Positions 56,991-64,000 of a DNA stretch of 64,000 nt are shown one piece after another. The translations under genes were made by a program, and so were the position numbers. Under the pieces are notes generated by a model, which was given only the letters and a program-made list of their open reading frames with translations, had not been told where the DNA came from and did no database searches. Location of the stretch: NCBI RefSeq assembly GCF_031198435.1, contig NZ_CP133548.1, positions 2,886,001 to 2,950,000 on the forward strand. The letters run 5' to 3'. The stretch comes from Pleionea litopenaei. GTDB lineage: Bacteria > Pseudomonadota > Gammaproteobacteria > Enterobacterales > Kangiellaceae. The stretch's first letter is position 1, and each line of letters starts with the position of its first letter.

Positions 56991-57644
56991 ATGGTCAGTC
57001 GCCCAATTGGGATAAGAAAAAATAAAACGAACGGATTATTGTTAATAGCTAGTGTTTTTTTTATAACTAGCTGTTCTAACGGTGAATCGGAAGCCGATAA
57101 TCGGGTAGAAAATCGACCTCCGGATATCAATATTTTATCACCGTCACCACAAATTCAAGCGAACGAACACGACCTTATCGATTTTCGCGCACGTGCCGAC
57201 GATTATGAAGACGGTGATTTGTCATCTCAAATCGAGTGGACGTCAGACTTACAAGGTGTGTTAGACGATGGCGCAAGTTTCGCGATGGAGCTAGATGCCG
57301 GAACTCATTTAATTACCGCAAGTGTAACGGACAGCGCCAATGCCAGTGTAGAACAGGCACTCAGAGTAGAAGTGGCTGAAGCGAACAGCAATGCAGCTGT
57401 ATTTTGGTCAGCGCCGACAGAAAATGTTGATAACACACCGTTAACTGATTTAATCGGATTTAAAGTCTATTATGGCAATGATCCTGAGCAACTTACGCGA
57501 TTTGTTGAAGTCAATGATCCGACCAGACTGTCGGTTGTGATAGAAAATTTAACGAATAATCAGCGTTATTATTTTGCCGTTACTGCGGTGAATAGTTTAG
57601 GCGTTGAGAGTGACTTTGCACCGCTGGTCAGTAAAGATACTTAA
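56991..57644 (+). CDS. Lipoprotein with one PKD/REJ-like repeat and an FN3 domain, paralogue of the preceding gene
   Basis: The 217-aa protein has a hydrophobic signal with lipobox ITSC, one beta-sandwich repeat (EDGDLSSQIEWTSDLQGVL is the same frame as in the neighbour) and the FN3 domain with VFWSAPTENVDNTPLTDLIG. It looks like a tandem duplicate that has one repeat less. The ATG at 56991 gives a basic n-region; a nearby TTG or GTG start is possible. It precedes the carrier-protein operon by 90 bp, but may not belong to it. Confidence 0.78.
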   Translation: MVSRPIGIRKNKTNGLLLIASVFFITSCSNGESEADNRVENRPPDINILSPSPQIQANEHDLIDFRARADDYEDGDLSSQIEWTSDLQGVLDDGASFAMELDAGTHLITASVTDSANASVEQALRVEVAEANSNAAVFWSAPTENVDNTPLTDLIGFKVYYGNDPEQLTRFVEVNDPTRLSVVIENLTNNQRYYFAVTAVNSLGVESDFAPLVSKDT

Positions 57645-57734
57645 TTAGGGAGATTCTCGCACTTCACGCTAGGATTTATCTCACGAATAAATTATAATTC
57701 CGCATCTTTTAGAAGGAACCTAATAGGATAGTAT
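57645..57734 (+). promoter_or_regulatory. Likely promoter region of the carrier-protein operon
   Basis: The spacer contains a perfect -10 hexamer TATAAT at 57693-57698, about 37 bp before the carrier-protein start. A good -35 is not evident (TAGGAT at 57670-57675 has the right spacing but poor match), so an activator may be needed. AGGA at about 57726 is the ribosome-binding site. Confidence 0.5.
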
Positions 57735-57974
57735 ATGAATATCGAAAAAGTCAGGGAAATTTTATCCACTCATGGCCGACTAACGACTCCGGTAGACAGC
57801 TTGCAAGATGACAGTGATCTCTATCAAGCAGGTTTAACCTCTCTAGCCACCGTCGGTTTGATGTTAGCCCTTGAAGACGAATTTGACATTGAGTTTCCAG
57901 ACTCGGCGTTAAGTCGTAAAACCTTCGGCAGCATCGAGTCTATTGCAGAAACAGTCGAAGACTTACTCGAGTAG
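57735..57974 (+). CDS. Stand-alone acyl/aminoacyl carrier protein
   Basis: The 79-aa acidic helical protein is a phosphopantetheine carrier. The attachment Ser36 lies in DLYQAGLTSLATVGLMLALE, in the place of the usual DSL/TSL. It also has the typical helix III FDIEFPDSALS. It is the first gene of a run that includes an amino acid:carrier-protein ligase, so it is likely loaded with an amino acid rather than a fatty acid. In Bradyrhizobium such ligases work on dedicated carrier proteins encoded nearby. Confidence 0.92.
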   Translation: MNIEKVREILSTHGRLTTPVDSLQDDSDLYQAGLTSLATVGLMLALEDEFDIEFPDSALSRKTFGSIESIAETVEDLLE

Positions 57975-58002
57975 TGATAACAAATTTCAGGGAGTGAAAA
58001 CA

Positions 58003-59184
58003 ATGTCAAAAACGACCACCGTCACAGCAACAGAATTCGAGCAGCTAATTAAAGATGTTCATCGTATTGGGCAAGAAGTTGTTGCTCAACATGCTGAAGA
58101 CGTCGATAAAAATGCGCGCTTTCCCCGTGAAGGAATCGAAGCTTTAAAATCATTGAAGTTAATGAGTGCCTATGTACCTAAAGAACATGGTGGCATGGGC
58201 TTAGATTTGCGTCAGGTAAGCAAAGTGTGTGAGGTGCTAGGGCATTATTGTGGCTCAACCGCAATGGTCTATGCCATGCACAAAATCCAAGTCGCTTGTA
58301 TTGTTCACCATTGCATGGACGTTGACTACTTCAAAACTTATGTCGGTAAGCTAATCGACGAGCAACGTTTAATTGCTTCGGCGACGACCGAAATAGGAAT
58401 AGGCGGTGATCTTCTCTCTAGTTTCTGTGCCGTCGAAGCTCAGAACGGTCAATTTACCTTGACCAAGAAAGCGCCGGTCATTTCTTACGCTGAAGACGCT
58501 AACGACCTGATGCTTACGGCTCGACGCAATCCCGATGCTGCGAAAAGTGATCAAGTTGGCGTATTAGTCAGTAAAGATCAGTACGAGGTTGAAGCGATTT
58601 CCGACTGGGACACATTAGGGTTTCGTGGCACCTGCAGTTCTGGCTTTGTCGTCACTGCGAAAGCGTCAGAAAGCCAAATTTCACCAGTACCTTTCACCGA
58701 AGTACTGAGTCAAACGATGCATCCTTATTCTCATATTGTATGGGCAGCTCTTTGGTCTGGTATCGCCGCTTCAGCGGTGGCAAAGGCACGCATTTTTACT
58801 AAAAATGCGATGCGTAAAAATCCGAATATGCCACCTATTTCGTCGATTCGATTAGCGGAAGCAGAGACACAATTAAATATGATGCGAAATAATGTTTCGG
58901 CAGCGATCGATGAGTACACCGAGTTATTAGAACGTGGCGATAGCGATGCATTTAGCAATTTTGGTTTCACAATTCGAACCAACAACTTGAAAATCAATAG
59001 CTCTAAGCTTTTGATTGATATAGTTGGCCAAGCCATGATGATTTGTGGAATTGCCAGTTACAGAAATAATAATGACCTCTCACTCGCTCGTCATATTCGA
59101 GATGCTTATGGCGCGTCGTTGATGGTAAACAATGACCGAATTATGATGCACAATTCATCTTTGGTCGTTATGCATAAGGAGTAG
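58003..59184 (+). CDS. Acyl-CoA-dehydrogenase-like flavoprotein without the catalytic Glu
   Basis: The 393-aa protein (start ATG 58003, behind GGGAGTG; the longer frame from 57943 is rejected) has the acyl-CoA dehydrogenase fold: FPREGIEALKSLKLMSAYVPKEHGG, ATTEIGIGGD and the C-terminal ARHIRDAYGAS. At the position of the usual IYEGT motif it reads LMVNN, so the general-base Glu is Val. No Glu is seen at the alternative helix-G position either (YSHIVWAALWSG). The carrier-protein context suggests oxidation or other flavin chemistry on a carrier-bound aminoacyl group, as with prolyl-carrier dehydrogenases, but the chemistry is uncertain. Confidence 0.85.
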   Translation: MSKTTTVTATEFEQLIKDVHRIGQEVVAQHAEDVDKNARFPREGIEALKSLKLMSAYVPKEHGGMGLDLRQVSKVCEVLGHYCGSTAMVYAMHKIQVACIVHHCMDVDYFKTYVGKLIDEQRLIASATTEIGIGGDLLSSFCAVEAQNGQFTLTKKAPVISYAEDANDLMLTARRNPDAAKSDQVGVLVSKDQYEVEAISDWDTLGFRGTCSSGFVVTAKASESQISPVPFTEVLSQTMHPYSHIVWAALWSGIAASAVAKARIFTKNAMRKNPNMPPISSIRLAEAETQLNMMRNNVSAAIDEYTELLERGDSDAFSNFGFTIRTNNLKINSSKLLIDIVGQAMMICGIASYRNNNDLSLARHIRDAYGASLMVNNDRIMMHNSSLVVMHKE

Positions 59185-59188
59185 TGCA

Positions 59189-60118
59189 ATGTGTAATCTA
59201 CATGGAGAGTTACTTGAAGCTTACGACAATTATCGAAATGAATTGCTCGACGCTGGGTTATTACTAGGTTCAGGTGTCGAAGGTGTTTATGGTTTAAGTG
59301 GAACCTTTGAAGGCATCATTGAAGCATTTGAGCGTTACGTTACGCGTGAAGGTGCAGAGCTCAAGCCAGAGGTTATGAGGTTTCCACCGATTTTGAATCG
59401 AAAAACGTATTTATCGACAGATCATATTGAAACAATGCCGGATTTAATGGGCTCAATACATACGTTTAAAGGTACACAGCTAGAACAGCTCGAAATGATC
59501 GATAAAAAGAATAACGGAGAAGACTGGACCGTTAAATTGGCACCCGCTGATGTAATGATGGTTCCGGCTGCGTGTTACCCACTTTATCCTACCGCCGCTA
59601 ATACAGTTCTGCCTGAAGAGGGGCGCTTAGTTGATTTAAGAGCGTTTGTATTTCGTCATGAACCTTCGCCTGATCCTGCTAGAATGCAGATTTTCCGCCA
59701 AAGAGAGTATGTCCGGTTAGGTACGCCAGAACAAGCTCGGTCGCATCGCGATTACTGGTTGAACAAAGGGCAAGAGATGCTGAAAGCCATTGGCTTACCT
59801 GTTCAAGCGGAATTAGCGAATGATCCATTTTTTGGACGTGGTGGTCGTGTTATGGCTGCAACACAAAAAGAACAAGAACTGAAGTTTGAGTTAGTGGTAC
59901 CCGTTGCGACAGATAAGAAGTTAACCGCCATTTCATCAAGTAATTGCCATCTCGATCACTTTGGTAAAGAGTTTAATATTCAAACTCAAGATGGTAACCA
60001 TGCTCACACTGCTTGTATCGGTTTTGGATTAGAACGCATTACGTTAGCATTACTGAAAACTCATGGATTAGATCCTGAGAAATGGCCTGCGGAAGTTAAG
60101 CAAGTTCTGGATATCTAA
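59189..60118 (+). CDS. Amino acid:[carrier protein] ligase (class II aaRS-like)
   Basis: The 309-aa protein is a truncated relative of atypical seryl-tRNA synthetases that lacks the tRNA-binding arm. Class II motif 2 is FRHEPSPDPARMQIFRQREYVRLG (outline) and motif 3 is GFGLERITLALL. The Zn ligands C129 (AACYP), E173 (REYV) and C276 (TACIGFG) have the spacing known for Bradyrhizobium glycine:carrier-protein ligase. These enzymes activate Gly or Ala with ATP and load it on the phosphopantetheine of a carrier protein, not on tRNA. It lies 4 bp after the flavoprotein and 1 bp before DUF1839. Confidence 0.93.
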   Translation: MCNLHGELLEAYDNYRNELLDAGLLLGSGVEGVYGLSGTFEGIIEAFERYVTREGAELKPEVMRFPPILNRKTYLSTDHIETMPDLMGSIHTFKGTQLEQLEMIDKKNNGEDWTVKLAPADVMMVPAACYPLYPTAANTVLPEEGRLVDLRAFVFRHEPSPDPARMQIFRQREYVRLGTPEQARSHRDYWLNKGQEMLKAIGLPVQAELANDPFFGRGGRVMAATQKEQELKFELVVPVATDKKLTAISSSNCHLDHFGKEFNIQTQDGNHAHTACIGFGLERITLALLKTHGLDPEKWPAEVKQVLDI

Positions 60119-60119
60119 T

Positions 60120-61097
60120 ATGCTAAAAATTTTAGATATTCAGCCAGAATCTTATGTTCGACATAAGATTCACTTGCAAGAACGTGATTGGGCAGAAACT
60201 AACTGTTATGTCGATGTTTGGATTGAACTTTTGCATGCGCTAAAACTCGATCCCATGCCTGCGATGGCATTTTCGTTAACGCCTGATTTTGAAGGCGATC
60301 AGTGGACTTTTTTTAAATTTCAGTTAAATGACCTGTATGATCTTTACGGATTAGAAGTTCAAGAGCTCGTTATTTGGAAGTCATTATTAGAGAACTTGGC
60401 TGAGCAAGTCGCTATGGGACGACCAGTACTCGTTGAGCTAGACTCTATGTTTTTGCCTGACACTGCCGGTACTGCGTATCATGAAGCGCATGTAAAATCG
60501 ACCGTTGCAATCAACCTTCTCGATATAGAAAATAAACGCTTAGGGTATTTTCACGCGCAAGGCTATTATGAGCTAAGCGGTAATGATTTCGATGAAGTTT
60601 TCGCTTTACCAGAAGCTAATACAAAAATGGTGTTAGCCCCTTATGTTGAGTTCGTAAAGACTCATCAAATGGTAAAACGCAGTGACGACGAACTGCGAAG
60701 CATTGCGCGAAAAAAAGTCACTCGACAGCTTAAGCAACTTCCAGATACCAATCCATTTAAGAAGTTTCAACAAAGATTTGAGAAAGACTTTACTTGGTTA
60801 CTTGAACAGCCGACTGAAAAGTTTCATGAATACGCTTTTGTCACCTTTCGACAGTTTGGTGCATGTTTCGAAGTCGCGGCTAATTTTATTGAGTGGCTAG
60901 AAGGTAAAACTGAACACTCAAGTAAGTTAATCGAGCTTTACAAACATCTTTCTAACATCACCAAAGTTTATCAATTTCAATTAGCTCGAGCACTCGCGAG
61001 AAAGAAAATGGTAGATCTGAAAGTGTTTGATGAACTTGCGGCCACCTGGGAAGAAGCGCGTTCATTATTAATTGAATCCTTTTCTCAGTCGAATTAG
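60120..61097 (+). CDS. DUF1839 family protein, possible Cys acyltransferase
   Basis: The 325-aa cytoplasmic protein is a DUF1839-type protein found beside aminoacyl:carrier-protein ligases. The N-terminal half has a plausible papain-like set: C29 in ETNCYVDVW, H121/H124 in YHEAHVKSTVAI and D135 in LLDIENK. Also seen are GRPVLVELDSMFLPDT and GYFHAQGYYEL. This frame recalls BtrH_N-type proteins, in which a Cys moves an acyl group from a carrier protein to an amine. I infer, without proof, that it moves the aminoacyl group to an acceptor. The C-terminal half is helical. Confidence 0.8.
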   Translation: MLKILDIQPESYVRHKIHLQERDWAETNCYVDVWIELLHALKLDPMPAMAFSLTPDFEGDQWTFFKFQLNDLYDLYGLEVQELVIWKSLLENLAEQVAMGRPVLVELDSMFLPDTAGTAYHEAHVKSTVAINLLDIENKRLGYFHAQGYYELSGNDFDEVFALPEANTKMVLAPYVEFVKTHQMVKRSDDELRSIARKKVTRQLKQLPDTNPFKKFQQRFEKDFTWLLEQPTEKFHEYAFVTFRQFGACFEVAANFIEWLEGKTEHSSKLIELYKHLSNITKVYQFQLARALARKKMVDLKVFDELAATWEEARSLLIESFSQSN

Positions 61098-61108
61098 TAT
61101 TTTATAAA

Positions 61109-63580
61109 ATGGCGAAACCTCTCAACAATGGAGCTTGGCAGCTAACAATTTCTCCGGCGGGAGGTTGCCAAGAACCGACTGACTTATGCTCAAATGATGA
61201 GCGGAGTTTCCCATCTTTCACTCTCGATTCTATTAAACCTGTTTCGCAATTAATCAAAGAACTAGAACTGTCTGAAAAGTATCAAAATATTGATGCGTTT
61301 GATTGGTGGTTTACCACAAATGTTTCGTCGAACACCAATCACGACATTCATTTATTAAAGATGAATAAGTTAGCCAGTGTTTCGGAGGTTTGGATTGATT
61401 ACAATCGTATTCTAGTGTCTAACAATGCGTTTTTGAATCATCTATTGCCATTCAGTATGGTCAATGATGTTTGTAAAATTTCACTTTGTTTTCGCGGCCT
61501 TTCAACATTACTCAACCAAAAAATGCCACGTCCACGGTGGAAAACTAAGCTTGTTGAGCAACAACAACTTAGGTGGCTTAGAACGCCGTTGTTTGGAAGA
61601 ATAAAAAGTTGGACACCGCCATCGGTTAGAATGGGTCTGCTAGGTAGTATTGAACTGATCGAAGAGCTTGATATCGTTGACTATCAGATCGCTACAGAGC
61701 TGAAGGGATCAATAGGCATAGTTAAGTTTAAAGCTGAACTTGCGACCAAAAATCCGCATATTGATGCCAAGTTTACGGTTGGTAATCTAGCCACCGATTG
61801 CAAAGTGATTTCTGATAAAAATACTGTCTCAATTATTGCTGAGTTAGAAGTTTCGGAGCCTAAGCTTTGGTGGCCTCACACTCATGGTGAAGCAACGTTT
61901 TATCAAAGCAAAGTTGTTGTATCTAACAAAATTACTGATAAAGAAATTAAGCTACCCAACGTTAGTTTTAGACGTGTTGAGATCATTCAAGACAATAAAA
62001 ACTTCGAGTTTTTAATCAACGATGTTCCTATTTTTTGTCGTGGCGCCTGTTGGACAACGAATGACATTCTTTTAGGCAGCGAAGACGAAGAAAGTCTGCG
62101 AAAGCAATTACAACTATTGAGACAAAGCAATGCGAATATGGTTCGCATCATTGGGACTACCGAGTATCAATCTGAACGCTTCTATCAGCTGTGTGATGAA
62201 TTAGGTATTTTAGTTTGGCAAGATTTTATGTTTGCCAATATGGATTATCCAACCGACGATGAAAATTTCTTGGCCTCTATCACTCGAGAAGCAGAGCAAC
62301 AACTGCAGCGTCTATCCAAGTATTCTTCGGTCGTCATCTATTGTGGAAATAGTGAAGTCCAGCAACAAGTAAGAATGCTAGGCTTTGATGAGACATTTGC
62401 CAACAATAATTGGTTTGATGAAGTCTTGCCTCAATTGGTTAAAGAACACCATTCTCAAGCGGAATATATTCCATCGACACCTTTTGGTGGCGCGATGCCA
62501 TTTCATCTTGATGAAGGCGTGTCACATTACTATGGAATAGGCGCGTATCAACGACCTATCACAGAGTGTCGAAATCACAATGTAAAATTTGCGGCTGAGA
62601 CGTTAGGGTTTAGTCATATACCTTGTAGTTCAACCCTTCAAGAAATCTTTGGCGGCGACCTTCCTGTGGTGCATGATCCGCGTTGGAAGAATGGTACTCC
62701 GCGAGACAGTGGAACGGGTTGGGATTTTGACGACATCCGAGACTTTTATTTTGAGGCTTTAACGGGCCTATCAGTCAATGATTTGAGATACGCTGATCAT
62801 CAACGGTATTTACAGATTTCTGAGTTAATCTCAGGCGAGGTGATCACCCAAGTTTATAATGAGTGGCGCAGTCAGGCGAATTCAAATCAAGGTGGACTAG
62901 TTTGGTTTTTCCAAGACTTAAAATTAGGCGCTGGTTGGGGGCTAATTGATGCTAATAGTCAACCAAAAGCGGCTTACTTCGCAGCGAAACGAGCGTGGCA
63001 ATCTCCTCGAGTATTAATCACTGACGAGCAGTTTAAAGGCTTGAACGCTGAAGTGATTAATGAGTCACACAATAGTCTGAACGGTGTACTCAAAATAAAA
63101 GTCGTGGATAACCACGATCAAATTATTGTCGATAAAGAACTTTTGCTTTCTATCGAATCGAACAGTCGAAAGGTAGTCAATTTAGATGAAGTGATCGGTC
63201 ATTTTTATGATCTTAGTTACGTTTACCGATTTGGGCCGCTTAATCATAAAGTGGTCCATTGTGCATTTGTTAATAACGATGAGCTTATTTCGGAGTCTTT
63301 CTACTATCCTTCAAATTTACCTCTGTCAACGACTGAGGCAGATATTGATATTGTTGCGGAGTATGACAAGGCGCAACAATTGACGGTTACGATAACGAGC
63401 TCGAAATTTATTTATGGAGCGAAGATCGAAATTAAGGGTTTCGACCCTCAAGATAACTATTTTAATTTGATGCCAGATCAAGCAAAAACCATCAGATTAA
63501 ATTGTATCAGTGAAGCAAACACTGTAAGAGGATACCTTTCTGCTCCAGCAATGAATGAAGCAAAAAGAATAAAGCTTTAA
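61109..63580 (+). CDS. Cytoplasmic GH2 beta-mannosidase-like glycosidase
   Basis: The 823-aa protein has a GH2 layout: N-terminal jelly-roll, immunoglobulin-like domain, TIM barrel (about residues 300-640) and a C-terminal beta region. The two catalytic acids are conserved: E416 in IYCGNSEVQQ (acid/base, as in the GNNE motif of beta-mannosidases) and E498 in KFAAETLGFSH (nucleophile), 82 residues apart. There is no signal peptide, so it works in the cytoplasm. Its place in the carrier-protein operon suggests that the operon handles a sugar conjugate. Confidence 0.85.
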   Translation: MAKPLNNGAWQLTISPAGGCQEPTDLCSNDERSFPSFTLDSIKPVSQLIKELELSEKYQNIDAFDWWFTTNVSSNTNHDIHLLKMNKLASVSEVWIDYNRILVSNNAFLNHLLPFSMVNDVCKISLCFRGLSTLLNQKMPRPRWKTKLVEQQQLRWLRTPLFGRIKSWTPPSVRMGLLGSIELIEELDIVDYQIATELKGSIGIVKFKAELATKNPHIDAKFTVGNLATDCKVISDKNTVSIIAELEVSEPKLWWPHTHGEATFYQSKVVVSNKITDKEIKLPNVSFRRVEIIQDNKNFEFLINDVPIFCRGACWTTNDILLGSEDEESLRKQLQLLRQSNANMVRIIGTTEYQSERFYQLCDELGILVWQDFMFANMDYPTDDENFLASITREAEQQLQRLSKYSSVVIYCGNSEVQQQVRMLGFDETFANNNWFDEVLPQLVKEHHSQAEYIPSTPFGGAMPFHLDEGVSHYYGIGAYQRPITECRNHNVKFAAETLGFSHIPCSSTLQEIFGGDLPVVHDPRWKNGTPRDSGTGWDFDDIRDFYFEALTGLSVNDLRYADHQRYLQISELISGEVITQVYNEWRSQANSNQGGLVWFFQDLKLGAGWGLIDANSQPKAAYFAAKRAWQSPRVLITDEQFKGLNAEVINESHNSLNGVLKIKVVDNHDQIIVDKELLLSIESNSRKVVNLDEVIGHFYDLSYVYRFGPLNHKVVHCAFVNNDELISESFYYPSNLPLSTTEADIDIVAEYDKAQQLTVTITSSKFIYGAKIEIKGFDPQDNYFNLMPDQAKTIRLNCISEANTVRGYLSAPAMNEAKRIKL

Positions 63581-63602
63581 TTAATATTGGAATAATTTTG
63601 TA

Positions 63603-64000
63603 ATGGAAGACAATTCTATTCACCAAAGAACTTCAACTTATTTTGGGAGTGAGCAGCGCCCTCTATTTGGCTGGTTGCATACACCAAAATCTGAACATAA
63701 GAAAGACACTTGTGTCGTAATATGTTATCCGTTAGCACTTGAATACATGAGTGCCTATCGAAGTATGCGCTATCTCGCAGAGCATTTGGCCTCGGAAGGG
63801 TTTCCAACGTTACGATTCGACTACTTTGGAACGGGTGATTCCGGTGGTTACACAGAAGATGATGCAACGATCGACTATGCGATTGAAAGTATCAAGGACG
63901 CTGTTAGCTACGCAAAACAGATGAGTGGTTGTGAAAAAGTAGCCTTAATTGGCTTGCGGTTAGGTGCTACATTTGCCTCGCTTTACGCTGAGAACAACCC
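63603..64000 (+). CDS. Alpha/beta-hydrolase-fold protein, exosortase-A-associated type, partial
   Basis: The first 132 codons are in the window; the 3' end lies outside. The protein begins MEDNSIHQRTSTYFG and has the oxyanion region VICYPLALEYMSAYRS and FDYFGTGDS. At the nucleophile elbow GxSxG it reads GLRLG, with Arg119 in place of Ser. That variant is familiar from exosortase-A-associated hydrolase-like proteins. It is 22 bp after the GH2 gene. Ordinary serine-hydrolase activity is not expected. Confidence 0.8.
   Translation, partial: MEDNSIHQRTSTYFGSEQRPLFGWLHTPKSEHKKDTCVVICYPLALEYMSAYRSMRYLAEHLASEGFPTLRFDYFGTGDSGGYTEDDATIDYAIESIKDAVSYAKQMSGCEKVALIGLRLGATFASLYAENN

Noticed and set aside
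59189-60118. Functional seryl-tRNA synthetase
   Set aside because: The protein lacks the N-terminal tRNA-binding arm, is only 309 aa, and is next to a carrier protein; it fits amino acid:carrier-protein ligases.
1-64000. tRNA, rRNA, CRISPR array, insertion sequence or prophage
   Set aside because: I saw no cloverleaf, rRNA segment, regularly spaced repeat array, transposase or phage gene; xerC is the chromosomal dif recombinase.

Overview
The window looks like a chromosome segment of a moderately AT-rich, heterotrophic Gammaproteobacterium. Gene families and gene order point there: PAS-algZ-algR next to hemCDXY, cyaA with lptM-dapF-DUF484-xerC-yigB, uvrD, polA followed by an sRNA-like locus, engB opposite cytochrome c4-dsbA-nuclease-diguanylate cyclase, and tkt-gap-pgk-fba. 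These blocks resemble Pseudomonas and enteric orders. A marine Kangiella-like lineage is my guess only.

Layout. 1-3977: haem genes hemC-hemD-hemX-hemY (minus), with an apparent one-base frameshift in hemD. 4105-6697: AlgZ/AlgR-type two-component system led by a PAS protein with a degenerate GGDEF domain. 6844-12896: cyaA, then lptM-dapF-DUF484-xerC-yigB (plus). 12935-16855: a secreted hypothetical, an aldehyde dehydrogenase, a 2-hydroxyacid dehydrogenase and an exported hydratase-like protein (minus). 16989-23501: uvrD; a SoxR module with a perfect SoxR box, an unannotated 48-aa protein and a VOC protein; a SWIM/SNF2 helicase. 23598-26678: TRAP transporter split into convergent dctP and dctQM. 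26679-27020: AT-rich spacer with DnaA-box-like sequences. 27021-30304: polA, a small lipoprotein, and a structured sRNA candidate containing a 21-codon ORF. 30399-41887: GST, MFS, OPT transporter, DUF255, DUF599, diguanylate cyclase, EEP nuclease, a DsbA-like protein lacking its nucleophilic Cys, cytochrome c4 and engB. 42058-48115: central carbon operon tkt-gap-pgk-fba plus a membrane protein.

48262-54077 encodes a three-gene MksF-MksE-MksB (JetA-JetB-JetC) condensin that ends in a terminator with no JetD/MksG nuclease. Then come a secreted alpha-amylase and two paralogous FN3 lipoproteins.

From 57735 to the right edge runs one tight operon: carrier protein, acyl-CoA-dehydrogenase-like flavoprotein lacking the catalytic Glu, amino acid:carrier-protein ligase (a seryl-tRNA-synthetase relative), DUF1839, a cytoplasmic GH2 enzyme and an alpha/beta-hydrolase-like protein with Arg in place of the nucleophile. 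I read it as an uncharacterised pathway that loads an amino acid on a carrier protein, may modify it, and transfers it to an acceptor, possibly a glycan. It is the most interesting system in the window; its product is unknown.
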